From positions 1-21,419 of the forward strand of contig JACQYP010000145.1 in NCBI GenBank assembly GCA_016208205.1: DNA of 21,419 bases. Reading direction: 5' to 3'. Below the pieces are notes generated by a model. That model searched no databases and was not told the DNA's origin. It saw only the letters and a program-made list of their open reading frames with translations. A program made the translations under genes and the position numbers. The DNA comes from Candidatus Desantisiibacteriota bacterium (lineage in GTDB: Bacteria > UBA9089 > CG2-30-40-21). Shown here in pieces: positions 1-6,934 of this stretch. How positions within the stretch are numbered: position 1 is the stretch's first letter; every line of letters begins with the position of its first letter.

Positions 1-146
1 AAATAGATAAAAAATGAAACGATAAACAAGTACAATTTGCTAAAATTAAGAGGTGTATATGATTCAGACATATCTAATTAAAAAATGATAGACAATTTTT
101 TAATCGCTTAAACTGAAAATGAGTTTTTAGAGGTGCCCTAAGGATA
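1..146. other. AT-rich left edge without a recognisable gene
   Basis: This stretch is very AT-rich and shows no long open frame. It does not encode the N0-N3 domains that should precede the secretin domain starting at 147. In the secretin frame there is a stop at 120-122, followed by codons reading V-F-R-G-A-L-R-I before the conserved L-D-V-P-P-P-Q. The last few of these still look secretin-like, which suggests the boundary of a deletion rather than a native gene start. Confidence 0.5.
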
Positions 147-812
147 TTGGATGTCCCTCCCCCTCAAATATGTCTTGAATCCTTAGTTACAGAGATTTAC
201 TCAGATTGTGATAAGGATTTTGGAATGGATTGGAACCTGAACTGGAAGAATGCTGTCTCATTCTCTGATGGGAAATTGAGATATACCATTACCAGCGAGA
301 ATACCAGGATGGGTTTGCTTAATTTTATAAATCTTTTAGTCAAGGAAGGCAAGGGTGAGATCAAGGCTAATCCAAGGATAGTAACCCTTGAAAATAAACC
401 GGCTATTATTTATATCGGAAGGGAAGAGTATCATCAAATAGCCTCGGAGGGATATGGGTATGGTGGTAGGTTAGAGTCAATAAAAACAGGTATCTCTCTC
501 CTGATAACCCCCTATATAGCCGAAAATGGAGATATTACGGTTGAAATAGAAACAGAGGTAAGCGATGTTATTGGAGAGAGAATAGAAAAAATGCCTATTG
601 TTAATAAGCGAAATGTAAAAACTCAAGTAAGGATTAAGGATGGTGAGACGATAATTATTGGCGGGCTGCTTCAAAAAACCAAAGCCAGAGAAAAGGTTCG
701 AATCCCTATCCTGGGCAGGATACCTGTTCTCAGCTTTGTCTTTTGCCGGACAAGTGCTGTGGTTAGAGAGACAGAAACAGTGCTATTTATTACGCCGAGG
801 ATAGTCAGGTGA
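147..812 (+). pseudogene. Secretin (GspD/PilQ family) C-terminal domain, 5'-truncated
   Basis: The 221-residue product matches the C-terminal beta-domain of type II secretion/type IV pilus secretins. It opens with the conserved LDVPPPQICLESLVTEI block. It carries the EIKANPRIVTLENKPAII segment around residues 72-90. It ends with the secretin signature IPILGRIPVLSFVF and ETVLFITPRIVR. Full secretins are usually 450-750 residues, with a signal peptide and N0-N3 periplasmic domains, and all of that is missing. The only start is TTG at 147 with a poor ribosome site, and an in-frame stop lies at 120-122. A glycine usual near the end of the signature (LGxxF) is serine here. The most likely reading is a decayed or rearranged secretin gene; a short expressed beta-domain protein is possible but would lack an export signal. 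No pilus or secretion partners are nearby. Confidence 0.65.
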
Positions 813-854
813 AGATGACAGAGAATCCTTCGGGAGGCTTTGTTGATATAAAAA

Positions 855-895
855 ATGGGATGTAGCTTTAGGGTAATGAAAAAGAACCATCCCAT
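855..895. repeat. Hairpin after the secretin fragment
   Basis: ATGGGATG (855-862) is complementary to CATCCCAT (888-895), with a 25-base loop. It lies 43 bases after the secretin stop. No T-run follows, so it is a weak terminator candidate at best. Confidence 0.35.
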
Positions 896-907
896 AGACA
901 AAGATTC

Positions 908-924
908 GTCAACTTATAGTTGAC
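908..924. repeat. Short palindrome GTCAACT-tat-AGTTGAC
   Basis: A perfect 7 bp inverted repeat with a 3-base loop ends seven bases before the AAAGGAGG ribosome site of the C39-like gene. A related palindrome with GTCAA/TTGAC arms (3017-3039) lies just after that gene. It could be an operator or a member of a dispersed palindromic repeat family; the second reading is favoured because this genome is rich in such repeats. Confidence 0.5.
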
Positions 925-946
925 ACAACAAAAGGAGGATTTTAGT

Positions 947-2962
947 ATGATCAAGCGTATTGTTTTCGGATTGCTTTTTTGGACAATGCTATCGTCGACT
1001 GGTTATGCATATACCGTAGATCTGGTAGGTGCTACCGCGCGAAATATTGATGGTATACACCTATTTGCTCAAACGGATCCAACAATATACGATCCAGTAA
1101 CAGGTACAGCAACACACTATACTTGTGGAGCAGCTACTGCTCGAATGCTGATGGATGGCTATAAAGCAGAAGCGGATCTTCCATCTGAAATGGCTATTTA
1201 TTCTACATTGGGTGATAGTGTGAATAATTCAATCAGAGAATTGAATGTTGAAGGGAATCGTTGGTATTCTGATCCTTTTGGTATACAGCAGACAATATAC
1301 TCCCTTGGTGGTACTGTGCCAGCAGTAGCAGGGTATGATTCAGGGTATTTTGCAATAGGTAGTAGGATTGATCGTAATCAAGCAATATATACTACCCTTT
1401 GGTGGATGGATCATACCCAGCTTCCAGCAGGTGTACTTACATATAGGGGTAACCATTGGATGGCCATGGTTGGCTTTGAGACTAATGCTTCTCCTATTAC
1501 TACATACATGCCTGAGTTATCAACGGTTCATTTATTTGATCCAGCCTCTGCAGCAGTTGGAAATAAAACAGTGACAGGTGTCACATGGTGTGATCTGCTT
1601 GATAATTATTGGGGGAACCCGGCTAATAGTGCGATCCTGAATACTACGCCTCCTAATAGTCAATGGTACAACATGTATGTTGGCATAGCAGATCCGCCAC
1701 TTGTTGAGGGTAGTATTGAACTTCCAGATCCGCCAATGATACTGGCAGGTGGAGGAGCATCATCACTGTTGTCTCCAGAAGATGCTAAGACAATGGCTAT
1801 ATCTCATATCAGTACCTTCAAGCTTTATGATCGATATCCCAAATTGAAACAAACGGATATGGTCCCAGGGACACCTTTACTTGTGCGACAGACTGATAAT
1901 AATAGACAGTACTATATAGTACCATTCTCTTATGAAGGAGAAAGTGCTGCACCAATAAATATGATGCTTAATGCTGATGATGGTTCATTCAGGGAAATTA
2001 ATGAGTTTGTGGAACCTATTACATATTTGTCTAAGGATCAGGCCACTGGAATGGCATTACAACAGGAGGGTGGTCTTGCTATTGGAACAGCAACTATACC
2101 AGTAGAAGTAGTTCTTGACCCTTCAAAAGATGGACAGAGTAATTCATGGGTAATGTGGAGGGCTACTATAAATGGCAAGACCGTAGATATTCAACCTACT
2201 ACTGTTGATGAAAAAAACAAATGGACTTGGGACACGGTGTGGAACCAGCCTTCAGCACCAGCACCCCAGGGTGGTGCAAGGCTGACAAGAGCCAACAGAA
2301 GCGTTAATAATGGACAGGAAGCACAGTTCCAAATGAATATTAAGGCAGATGTGTTTCCATACCTTGAGGCATGGTTAGTAGGAAAAGAAATCTACTGGGA
2401 GGTAACTCAGCCTGATAAAACATGGAAAAGGGCAGCCGCATATCTTTTGGTACAGGCAAATACTGCCTATAAAATCACTATCTCAAATGTAAATCCCTTG
2501 ATATGCAGATCAACAGGTGATACAATCTCTACTTATTATTGGCTGGAAAGAGTAGGGGGACATAGGGATGATGAAACCGGTAACGGGATAAATCTGTCAA
2601 CCATGACCATAGAGCAAATAGGGGCTATTTGTAGCACTACCCTTCCTGAAACAGTTGAATCACCAGCAGGGGAAATGGTATTCTCTGAAGATTTTGAGGA
2701 GATTAGCAAGGTATGTAAGGGCTTGCCATTTAATCCAGATAAGGTGAATAAAAAGGCAAAAGAAGGGAATCTATTTGTGCCGGCTGTAGAAGAAACAGAT
2801 TGCGATTATAGCCTCTACGGTCTTGGTGCCGGGCTTGTAATAGGACCGAAGGTTGGTGTTACAGAAACCGGCAATAGTTACAATGGAAAAGATAACCAGG
2901 GTGATAAATATACAACCAAGGGTGGACAACCAATTATTACGGTTTCTGCCTATTTGCCATAG
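947..2962 (+). CDS. Secreted C39-like (papain-fold) peptidase-domain protein
   Basis: The start is ATG 947, because AAAGGAGG lies just upstream and the protein then begins with a clean signal peptide (residues 1-21, cleavage after GYA). An in-frame TTG at 920 would spoil it. The product is 671 residues. Residues about 25-260 resemble the C39-like peptidase fold: HYTCGAATA with Cys60, GNHWMAMVGF with His170 and HLFDPAS with Asp198 form a plausible Cys-His-Asp triad. Bacterial C39 domains often cleave Gly-Gly leaders, but those sit in ABC transporters; here there is no transporter domain, so the substrate is unknown. Residues about 285-370 (EDAKTMAISHIS... and NMMLNADDGSFREI) loosely resemble PepSY-type modules, a tentative reading. 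The C-terminal 300 residues are not recognised. It is probably exported to the periplasm or surface. It stands alone, flanked by palindromes. Confidence 0.85.
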   Translation: MIKRIVFGLLFWTMLSSTGYAYTVDLVGATARNIDGIHLFAQTDPTIYDPVTGTATHYTCGAATARMLMDGYKAEADLPSEMAIYSTLGDSVNNSIRELNVEGNRWYSDPFGIQQTIYSLGGTVPAVAGYDSGYFAIGSRIDRNQAIYTTLWWMDHTQLPAGVLTYRGNHWMAMVGFETNASPITTYMPELSTVHLFDPASAAVGNKTVTGVTWCDLLDNYWGNPANSAILNTTPPNSQWYNMYVGIADPPLVEGSIELPDPPMILAGGGASSLLSPEDAKTMAISHISTFKLYDRYPKLKQTDMVPGTPLLVRQTDNNRQYYIVPFSYEGESAAPINMMLNADDGSFREINEFVEPITYLSKDQATGMALQQEGGLAIGTATIPVEVVLDPSKDGQSNSWVMWRATINGKTVDIQPTTVDEKNKWTWDTVWNQPSAPAPQGGARLTRANRSVNNGQEAQFQMNIKADVFPYLEAWLVGKEIYWEVTQPDKTWKRAAAYLLVQANTAYKITISNVNPLICRSTGDTISTYYWLERVGGHRDDETGNGINLSTMTIEQIGAICSTTLPETVESPAGEMVFSEDFEEISKVCKGLPFNPDKVNKKAKEGNLFVPAVEETDCDYSLYGLGAGLVIGPKVGVTETGNSYNGKDNQGDKYTTKGGQPIITVSAYLP

Positions 2963-3016
2963 AAGAGGGTGTAACTTACTCAGGTAGATAAGTTGTAGAT
3001 GTTTAGACTGTAGTGT

Positions 3017-3039
3017 TGCGTCAAGTCTAAATTGACGCA
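3017..3039. repeat. Palindrome TGCGTCAA-N7-TTGACGCA
   Basis: Perfect 8 bp arms with a 7-base loop. The GTCAA/TTGAC core is shared with the palindrome at 908-924, on the other side of the C39-like gene. Confidence 0.6.
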
Positions 3040-3053
3040 TAGCCTCATGAGAG

Positions 3054-3110
3054 TTTGGTAGCCACAGACTAAAGGTTGTGGCTACCAAATTTCAAGCCAC
3101 AAGTGGCTAC
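3054..3110. repeat. Two GTAGCCAC hairpins in tandem
   Basis: The first hairpin has 13 bp perfect arms (3054-3066 and 3077-3089, TTTGGTAGCCACA and its complement) with a 10-base loop. The second is GCCAC-aa-GTGGCTAC (3096-3110). Both share the GTAGC...GCTAC frame seen in palindromes inside the TPR and pabB genes. The first is stable enough to stop transcription of the C39-like gene, but no U-tract follows, so it reads as a repeat rather than a proven terminator. Confidence 0.55.
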
Positions 3111-3242
3111 TATGAATTTTATGAGATTTGATACGACAGTAGGGTAAAGAAGTAGAAACAGAAGAATTATTGATGCGGTCCGCGTCTTTCAAACTAACAA
3201 CCTTCAGCCTAAATGCAGCCTAAATAAACAACCTGAGTAGAG

Positions 3243-4436
3243 TTACATCCTGTCACTACTTATCCGTGTTATCTCTTCCCGATACCTGTATATTCTCCAG
3301 ATAGCATGGCATATATCCATTACTATTTTTTCTTCCATATGGGAATACAATGGCAGGCAAAGGATATTGTTTGAGACATACTCTGTTGCCGGTAATGGGT
3401 GTTGTTGATACCTGCTGTACAATTTCTGCTGATGAAGCGGAGGATGGAAATATTTTTTGGTAGCAATTCCTTCTATATCAAGGGCATAGGCTAACTGGTC
3501 CCTGTCTAATCCAAAATCATCCCTATTGATAATAATTCCCAAATCTTTGTAACTGCTTGCATTCCCTGCATCTATCTGTTGGAATGAAATACCGGGTATC
3601 TGACAAATATTTTCCTGATATACATTTACTAACCTACTTCTTTTTGCAACAATTTCCTCTATATCCTCTAATCCTTTAAGCCCTATCAAGGCATTAAATT
3701 CTTCCATCCTGGCACTTAGTCCAAGGAATTCGCAATCATAATTGCCTGAATTTCCATAATCTCTGCCTATTCTCAGCCTTTTTGCTAACACAGGATCATT
3801 GGTTGTAATAATACCACCCTCAATAGCGGTTAACACCTTGGTTGGGCTAAGGCAAAACACCTCAGCATCACCAAAGCTGCCGACAAGCCTGCCCTTGTAT
3901 CTTGTTCCAATGGCATGGGCAGAGTCAATAATAACCTTAAGATTGTTATCGTTAGCAATCGATTGGATGGATTCAATCTCTACAGGATTACCAAATATAT
4001 GAACTGCCATTATGGCTGATGTATCTGGAGTTATATGTTCATTGATAATGTTATGGTTGAGGTTATAGGTAGAGGGCAAGCAATCAACAAATACAGGCTT
4101 CAGATTATTCCATAGCAAGGCATGTCCAGAGGCAAAGAAGGTGAAGCTTGGAATAATAACCTCTCCTGTAAGCTCAAGAGCCCTTATAACCAGCATCAAT
4201 CCAGAGGTACAGCTTGAAACACATACTGCCTCTTTTACCCCAAGATAATCTGCTACTCTTTCTTCAAATCGCTGAACATAATTTGAGTTGGTCACCATCC
4301 CGGAATGATATATCTGACAGAATTCATCCTGTACCTTTTTTATCTCAGGCAGGGTTGGTCTGGCTATTGATACAGGTTCTTCAAGGATTGGGTTGCCACC
4401 CAGGATAACTGGTTTATCATGCCAGATAAGGCTCAT
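3243..4436 (-). CDS. DegT/DnrJ/EryC1/StrS-family aminotransferase
   Basis: The product is a PLP-dependent aminotransferase of 397 residues, the usual length for this family, which makes amino-sugars or related nucleotide-sugar intermediates for surface glycans. Visible motifs are VSSCTSGL (residues 73-80, cofactor phosphate binding), IIPSFTFFAS (94-103), DSAHAIGTRY (171-180, Asp171 contacts the pyridine nitrogen) and SPTK with Lys200 as the Schiff-base lysine. Glycine in the usual SGT motif is cysteine here (SCTS), as in a subset of the family. The start is ATG 4436, preceded by AAGGAGAT. It lies 131 bp downstream of mobB on the same strand and may be co-transcribed, although the functions seem unrelated. 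The exact sugar substrate cannot be read from sequence. The stop codon lies inside the end of the 2971-3246 repeat element. Confidence 0.88.
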   Translation of the reverse strand: MSLIWHDKPVILGGNPILEEPVSIARPTLPEIKKVQDEFCQIYHSGMVTNSNYVQRFEERVADYLGVKEAVCVSSCTSGLMLVIRALELTGEVIIPSFTFFASGHALLWNNLKPVFVDCLPSTYNLNHNIINEHITPDTSAIMAVHIFGNPVEIESIQSIANDNNLKVIIDSAHAIGTRYKGRLVGSFGDAEVFCLSPTKVLTAIEGGIITTNDPVLAKRLRIGRDYGNSGNYDCEFLGLSARMEEFNALIGLKGLEDIEEIVAKRSRLVNVYQENICQIPGISFQQIDAGNASSYKDLGIIINRDDFGLDRDQLAYALDIEGIATKKYFHPPLHQQKLYSRYQQHPLPATEYVSNNILCLPLYSHMEEKIVMDICHAIWRIYRYREEITRISSDRM

Positions 4437-4453
4437 AAATATCTCCTTATTTA

Positions 4454-4578
4454 TTTAGGTAGATAGGCTGTAGGCTGTTAGACTGATAGGAAAGAAGGTT
4501 GTGGGCTGTTAGATTATAGAAAAACCTCCATCGCCTTTATTTTCCTAACAGGCTACAGTCTATTTACCTATAGCCTAT
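4454..4578. repeat. Inverted TAGGCTG-type heptamer array between mobB and the aminotransferase
   Basis: The left arm carries GTAGATAGGCTGTAGGCTG followed by TTAGACTG. The right arm carries the complement (GGCTACAGTCTATTTACC and TAGCCTATTTT). The two arms could pair over about 40 bases in the transcript. The right arm runs into mobB and encodes its last residues (N-R-L-stop). Confidence 0.65.
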
Positions 4579-5245
4579 TTTTACTTATGCTTATTTCCAC
4601 CCTTTGCGGGGCATCAGGGACACCTCGCAACGGACTTATCATCCCAAGAACTGTTTTTTCCAGAATTTCGCGAACAAAACTATTTAAGAAAATACTTTTA
4701 CCATCAACTGTTAATTCTACTGTTTTCAGCTTTTTTGGCAGGATAAATTTCTTTTCCAGAAAATCAGCAATCAGAAAATGGTCAAGGAGTCCAAAACATG
4801 GCACAGTAATATCAAATGCAGAATCGCTTACCACAGCTGCAAGATTATCACCCTTTTGATTACATAACAATCCTTGATCCCTGCCAATTTCCTGACGAAA
4901 GATCTCAATCTTGGGCTTGTTTTCGAGTTTATAGCCCTCGGTCAGGATAATATCCATATCTCGCAAATATGTCTGACTGATATCATCGATACCTTGATGC
5001 TCCTTTACTGCTCGAAAAAGCATTAATTTATTTGAAGCAGACAGCACAACAGCATCTGCCCCGCACGATTGGTGTTCATAGGTATCCTTGCCCATCTTAT
5101 CCACATCTTCAAGGCTAAGCTCATGACTATGGTGTTTAATTGTACCTACACGATAACCTCTTTTCTTCAATTCCGGCACAATACCCTTGATCAATGTTGT
5201 CTTGCCGCTGTTTTTCCTGCCAACGATAGAAACTATTGGAATCAC
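4568..5245 (-). CDS. mobB: Molybdopterin-guanine dinucleotide biosynthesis protein MobB
   Basis: A 225-residue P-loop GTPase-like protein that assists guanylation of the molybdenum cofactor. GRKNSGKTT (residues 9-17) is the Walker A motif, followed by the typical MobB stretches GYRVGTIKHHSHE (30-42) and DIILTEGYKLENKPKIEIFR (97-116). The usual family core is about 160-170 residues. The extra C-terminal part (from about 175, TVELTVDGKSIFLNSFVREI) is an extension I associate with some MobB proteins; its role is unclear. The start is GTG 5245 with AAGGAAGGTG eight bases upstream. No mobA or molybdoenzyme gene is in view, so the client enzyme is elsewhere. The last three codons and the TAG stop fall in a TAGGCTA-type repeat. 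The DegT-family gene follows on the same strand. Confidence 0.9.
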   Translation of the reverse strand: MIPIVSIVGRKNSGKTTLIKGIVPELKKRGYRVGTIKHHSHELSLEDVDKMGKDTYEHQSCGADAVVLSASNKLMLFRAVKEHQGIDDISQTYLRDMDIILTEGYKLENKPKIEIFRQEIGRDQGLLCNQKGDNLAAVVSDSAFDITVPCFGLLDHFLIADFLEKKFILPKKLKTVELTVDGKSIFLNSFVREILEKTVLGMISPLRGVPDAPQRVEISISKNRL

Positions 5246-5285
5246 TTAGACACCTTCCTTGCCTTGTCTTTATTTGTAACCGTTT

Positions 5286-5439
5286 GTAACTACTCACCGC
5301 AGAGACGCAGAGAATAATCAGATTACAGAGTACAGAAACAACTATCAGATTTTGTGTTCTCAATTCTGCTTATTCCGATACTGTTAATCCCTCTGTTTCT
5401 CTGCGTCTCTGCGGTAAATTTCCCTTCCTGAGTAGTTAC
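5286..5439. repeat. Inverted-repeat element with GCAGAGACGCAGAG arms
   Basis: The ends are a perfect 11 bp inverted repeat (GTAACTACTCA 5286-5296, complement 5429-5439). Inside lies a perfect 17 bp inverted repeat (CCGCAGAGACGCAGAGA at 5298-5314, complement at 5398-5414). The middle contains no gene. The CGCAGAGA octamer motif recurs near 5675, 5828, 10530, 10653, 19950 and 20021. Confidence 0.7.
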
Positions 5440-5672
5440 AAGCGTTTTAAGGCTGACAGAACACTATTTATAATATCTGAAGTTAAAAAGTTTAGAAGTT
5501 CTGAACATAGTGCAATCAGTATTCTGAAAAGATGTTGTTTTCTTCTTTGTGCACATCCTTTGGTTTTATCCCAGACCTCTGTGATATAGCCGCTTTCTCT
5601 GCCTCAATATTCTTTAATTTTAACATAGGAATAACGGTAAAGTCAAGCAAAATCTTTCGTAGAAGTTCTCCT
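5440..5672. other. Gap with no convincing gene
   Basis: Apart from the minus-strand promoter candidate at 5617-5646, little is recognisable. On the minus strand a 36-codon frame starts at 5626 and ends before 5510 (tail VHKEENNIFSEY). Its ATG lies right next to the candidate -10 box, so the two readings exclude each other. I would not call it a gene. Confidence 0.3.
5617..5646 (-). promoter_or_regulatory. Sigma70-type promoter candidate upstream of mobB
   Basis: On the minus strand, TTGACT (5646-5641) and TAAAAT (5622-5617) are separated by 18 bases. The box is preceded by GC, giving the same GCTTGACTT string found at the mcsA and mtnP promoters. Transcription would run towards mobB, with a leader of about 360 bases passing through the 5286-5439 repeat. 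Confidence 0.45.
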
Positions 5673-5674
5673 AA

Positions 5675-5704
5675 CCGCAGAGACGTAGAGACGCAGAGAC
5701 GCTA
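5675..5704. repeat. CGCAGAGA octamer repeat, direct arm
   Basis: Three imperfect octamers (CCGCAGAGACGTAGAGACGC and following) end four bases before the GxxExxY remnant. The inverted arm lies at 5820-5844 beyond it. Confidence 0.65.
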
Positions 5705-5707
5705 AGT

Positions 5708-5803
5708 ATGGAAATCAATCAAGTAACAGAGAAGATAATTGGTGTGGCAATTGAAATACATAGAACACTTGGTACTGAGCCTTTTAGAATCTGCCTATTG
5801 TAA
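5708..5803 (+). pseudogene. GxxExxY-family protein, N-terminal remnant
   Basis: An ATG at 5708 opens 31 codons ending at TAA 5801-5803. The peptide starts MEINQVTEKIIGVAIEIHR and continues TLGTEPF. This matches the usual start of GxxExxY proteins, in which a lysine/isoleucine helix is followed by GxAIEVHRxLGPGLLESVYE. The conserved continuation (the ExxY part) is lost after the LG, and a normal member has about 125-135 residues. It is therefore a decayed 5' piece. It sits between direct and inverted CGCAGAGA repeat arms, a setting in which such genes appear to travel in genomes of this type (inference). Confidence 0.6.
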
Positions 5804-5819
5804 ATAAACTCTAAATCTT

Positions 5820-5844
5820 CTCCGTGCCTCTGCGTCTCTGCGGT
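5820..5844. repeat. CGCAGAGA octamer repeat, inverted arm
   Basis: This is the complement of the arm at 5675-5704 (CTCTGCGTCTCTGCGG). An almost identical copy with flanking bases (CTCCGTGCCTCTG...GGTGAATT) recurs at 20021-20051. Confidence 0.65.
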
Positions 5845-5875
5845 GAATTTCTGTTTACACAGATCGAAAAAATAC

Positions 5876-5903
5876 TTGACAATATGTCACAATCTGTTAT
5901 AAT
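5876..5903 (+). promoter_or_regulatory. Consensus sigma70 promoter for the 5968 gene
   Basis: TTGACA (5876-5881) and TATAAT (5898-5903) match both consensus hexamers, with a 16-base spacer. Transcription should begin near 5910. That rules out the open frame's upstream part (from 5824) as coding and supports ATG 5968 as the start. Confidence 0.8.
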
Positions 5904-5967
5904 AGCAACATATTATGATTGCAATGTTTGCTTAAGCCTGTCCAGAGAAAAAAGGAGGGGATGGAAA

Positions 5968-6375
5968 ATGAATTCTTACTTTGCACCTTTGTACCTTTGT
6001 GCCTTTGTGCCTTTGTGCCTTTCTGCCTCTCTGTATGCCTTTTGTACCGGTTGCTCTCAGGTAGAATCTCGTGCTGTTTTCATGGCTAAAAAAAATGCCT
6101 CAGAATATGCCAGGGATATCCCAGGTGTAAAAAAGCACGAAATTGTGGCTGTAAAGACTGTAAAAAACTTCAAGGATACCATGAGGTTTCTTGAAAGAAA
6201 TGGAGTAACCTCAGATATAATAAGGGCAACTGCCGGAGATATTGTGGTTATTGTCAGAATTCATCACAGGCTTCAATGGATGGGAAAAAATATAGTCTTT
6301 GTCTGTGATTCAAGGGGAAAATTAGAATATATGGTAGAAAGAACGAGGCCAGAGCGACCATATGTTCGCTGGTAA
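5968..6375 (+). CDS. Small exported protein, possible lipoprotein, function unknown
   Basis: The start is ATG 5968, with AGGAGGGG about seven bases upstream and a consensus promoter at 5876. The 135-residue product begins with a hydrophobic segment (residues 4-28) that contains Cys26 and Cys29. The TGC-S sequence at 27-30 could serve as a weak lipobox, otherwise it is an ordinary signal peptide. The mature part is basic (KKHEIVAVKTVKNFKD, RPERPYVRW at the end) with alternating hydrophobic stretches (DIVVIVRIHH, NIVFVCDSRGKLEYMVE) suggesting a small alpha/beta domain. I recognise no family. Its leader is encoded by a CCTTTGTG octamer tandem repeat at 5990-6030, so the signal sequence seems to have been built from repeat DNA. 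It is transcribed alone. Confidence 0.7.
   Translation: MNSYFAPLYLCAFVPLCLSASLYAFCTGCSQVESRAVFMAKKNASEYARDIPGVKKHEIVAVKTVKNFKDTMRFLERNGVTSDIIRATAGDIVVIVRIHHRLQWMGKNIVFVCDSRGKLEYMVERTRPERPYVRW
5990..6030 (+). repeat. CCTTTGTG octamer array inside the signal-peptide region
   Basis: About five units with period 8 (ACCTTTGT, ACCTTTGT, then GCCTTTGT copies and GCCTTTCT). The translated run is PLYLCAFVPLCLSAS. The unit length is not a multiple of three, so unit gain or loss would shift the reading frame of the 5968 gene. Confidence 0.75.
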
Positions 6376-6387
6376 GGCAGCACTGGA

Positions 6388-6422
6388 CAGAAGGCAGAAT
6401 ACAGAATTCAGAAGTCAGAAGA
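6388..6422. repeat. CAGRRNN heptamer array (five units)
   Basis: Five heptamers in phase: CAGAAGG, CAGAATA, CAGAATT, CAGAAGT, CAGAAGA. They begin 12 bases after the stop codon of the 5968 gene. A TAGATAGACTGTAGG stretch follows at about 6434-6450. The same unit family makes up the arrays at 7948-8067, 14426-14474 and 15051-15217. Confidence 0.7.
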
Positions 6423-6559
6423 AAGGCTGAAGGTAGATAGACTGTAGGTTGAAGGCACAGAGAAAGAAGAAAGGAGCAAAGGCAATTCTGGCTTCTATGG
6501 GTAGAAGATGGCTCACTTGAGGGAACAAGAGCCCTACAGAAAAAATCCAAACAATGTAG

Positions 6560-6580
6560 GGTGCGTTTCCTTAACGCACC
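6560..6580. repeat. GGTGCGTT-N5-AACGCACC hairpin
   Basis: Perfect 8 bp arms and a five-base loop, within GTAGGGTGCGTT...AACGCACC. Repeats of this form are dispersed in many bacterial genomes. Confidence 0.65.
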
Positions 6581-6622
6581 AATGGAGAATTTATCCACAA
6601 ATTTAATCTTGAAGAGGTACTA

Positions 6623-6733
6623 AGCACCCGACCATAATATAGCGGAGGGCTTTAGACCTCCAAGAGATGAAAGGCTAAAGCCTTCCACTACACTTTTCTG
6701 AAAATTTGTTATAACCAATTATGGTCTGGTACT
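6623..6733. repeat. Nested imperfect palindrome, about 110 bp
   Basis: The outer arms 6623-6638 and 6718-6733 match at 14 of 16 positions (core ACCATAAT/ATTATGGT). The inner arms 6640-6655 and 6675-6690 (TAGCGGAGGGCTTTAG and CTAAAGCCTTCCACTA) also match at 14 of 16. It has the shape of a small non-autonomous element. No coding content. Confidence 0.5.
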
Positions 6734-6822
6734 ATCGAGCGTTGCGAAATGATTGAACTTCAGCCTTCAGCCTAAACACCTGAGTAGCTACCTTTTCGTG
6801 CTTTTCGTGGAAATTACAGATT

Positions 6823-6934
6823 ATGCCGTTAGCGGTTGAAAAGTTGCGAAAGTGGACATTTGAATGCTGATGTGGCAAAACCGCATATTGAGTTGTTGAC
6901 GAGTGAGTTGATGGGTGAGGGATGCGAGAGGTAG
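6823..6934 (+). pseudogene. Unidentified frame-broken protein-like remnant
   Basis: Frame one reads MPLAVEKLRKWTFEC then stops at 6868-6870. From 6863 the next frame reads NADVAKPHIELLTSELMG then EGCER and stops at 6932-6934. Together they look like an amphipathic helical C-terminal fragment interrupted by a frameshift. I cannot assign a family. It lies immediately upstream of the shortened mqnE and does not resemble the missing MqnE N-terminus. Confidence 0.25.

Larger units (their letters stand above)
2971..3246. repeat. Composite repeat element with GTAACT-ACTCAGG ends
   Basis: The segment is bounded by near-perfect inverted ends: GTAACTTACTCAGGT at 2971-2985 and its complement (one extra base) at 3231-3246. 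Next to each end are TAGGCTG-like heptamers. The interior holds three hairpins. The right end overlaps the stop codon (3243-3245) of the DegT-family gene. The same terminal motif recurs at 5286-5296 and 5429-5439, so this looks like one family of dispersed non-coding elements. No protein is encoded inside. Confidence 0.55.

Noticed and set aside
5510..5626. Minus-strand 36-residue peptide gene
   Set aside because: Its ATG abuts the candidate -10 box, there is no ribosome site, and no family was recognised.
5824..5967. N-terminal extension of the 5968 protein
   Set aside because: It would be read through a CGCAGAGA repeat and lies partly upstream of the consensus promoter's start point. ATG 5968 has a strong ribosome site.
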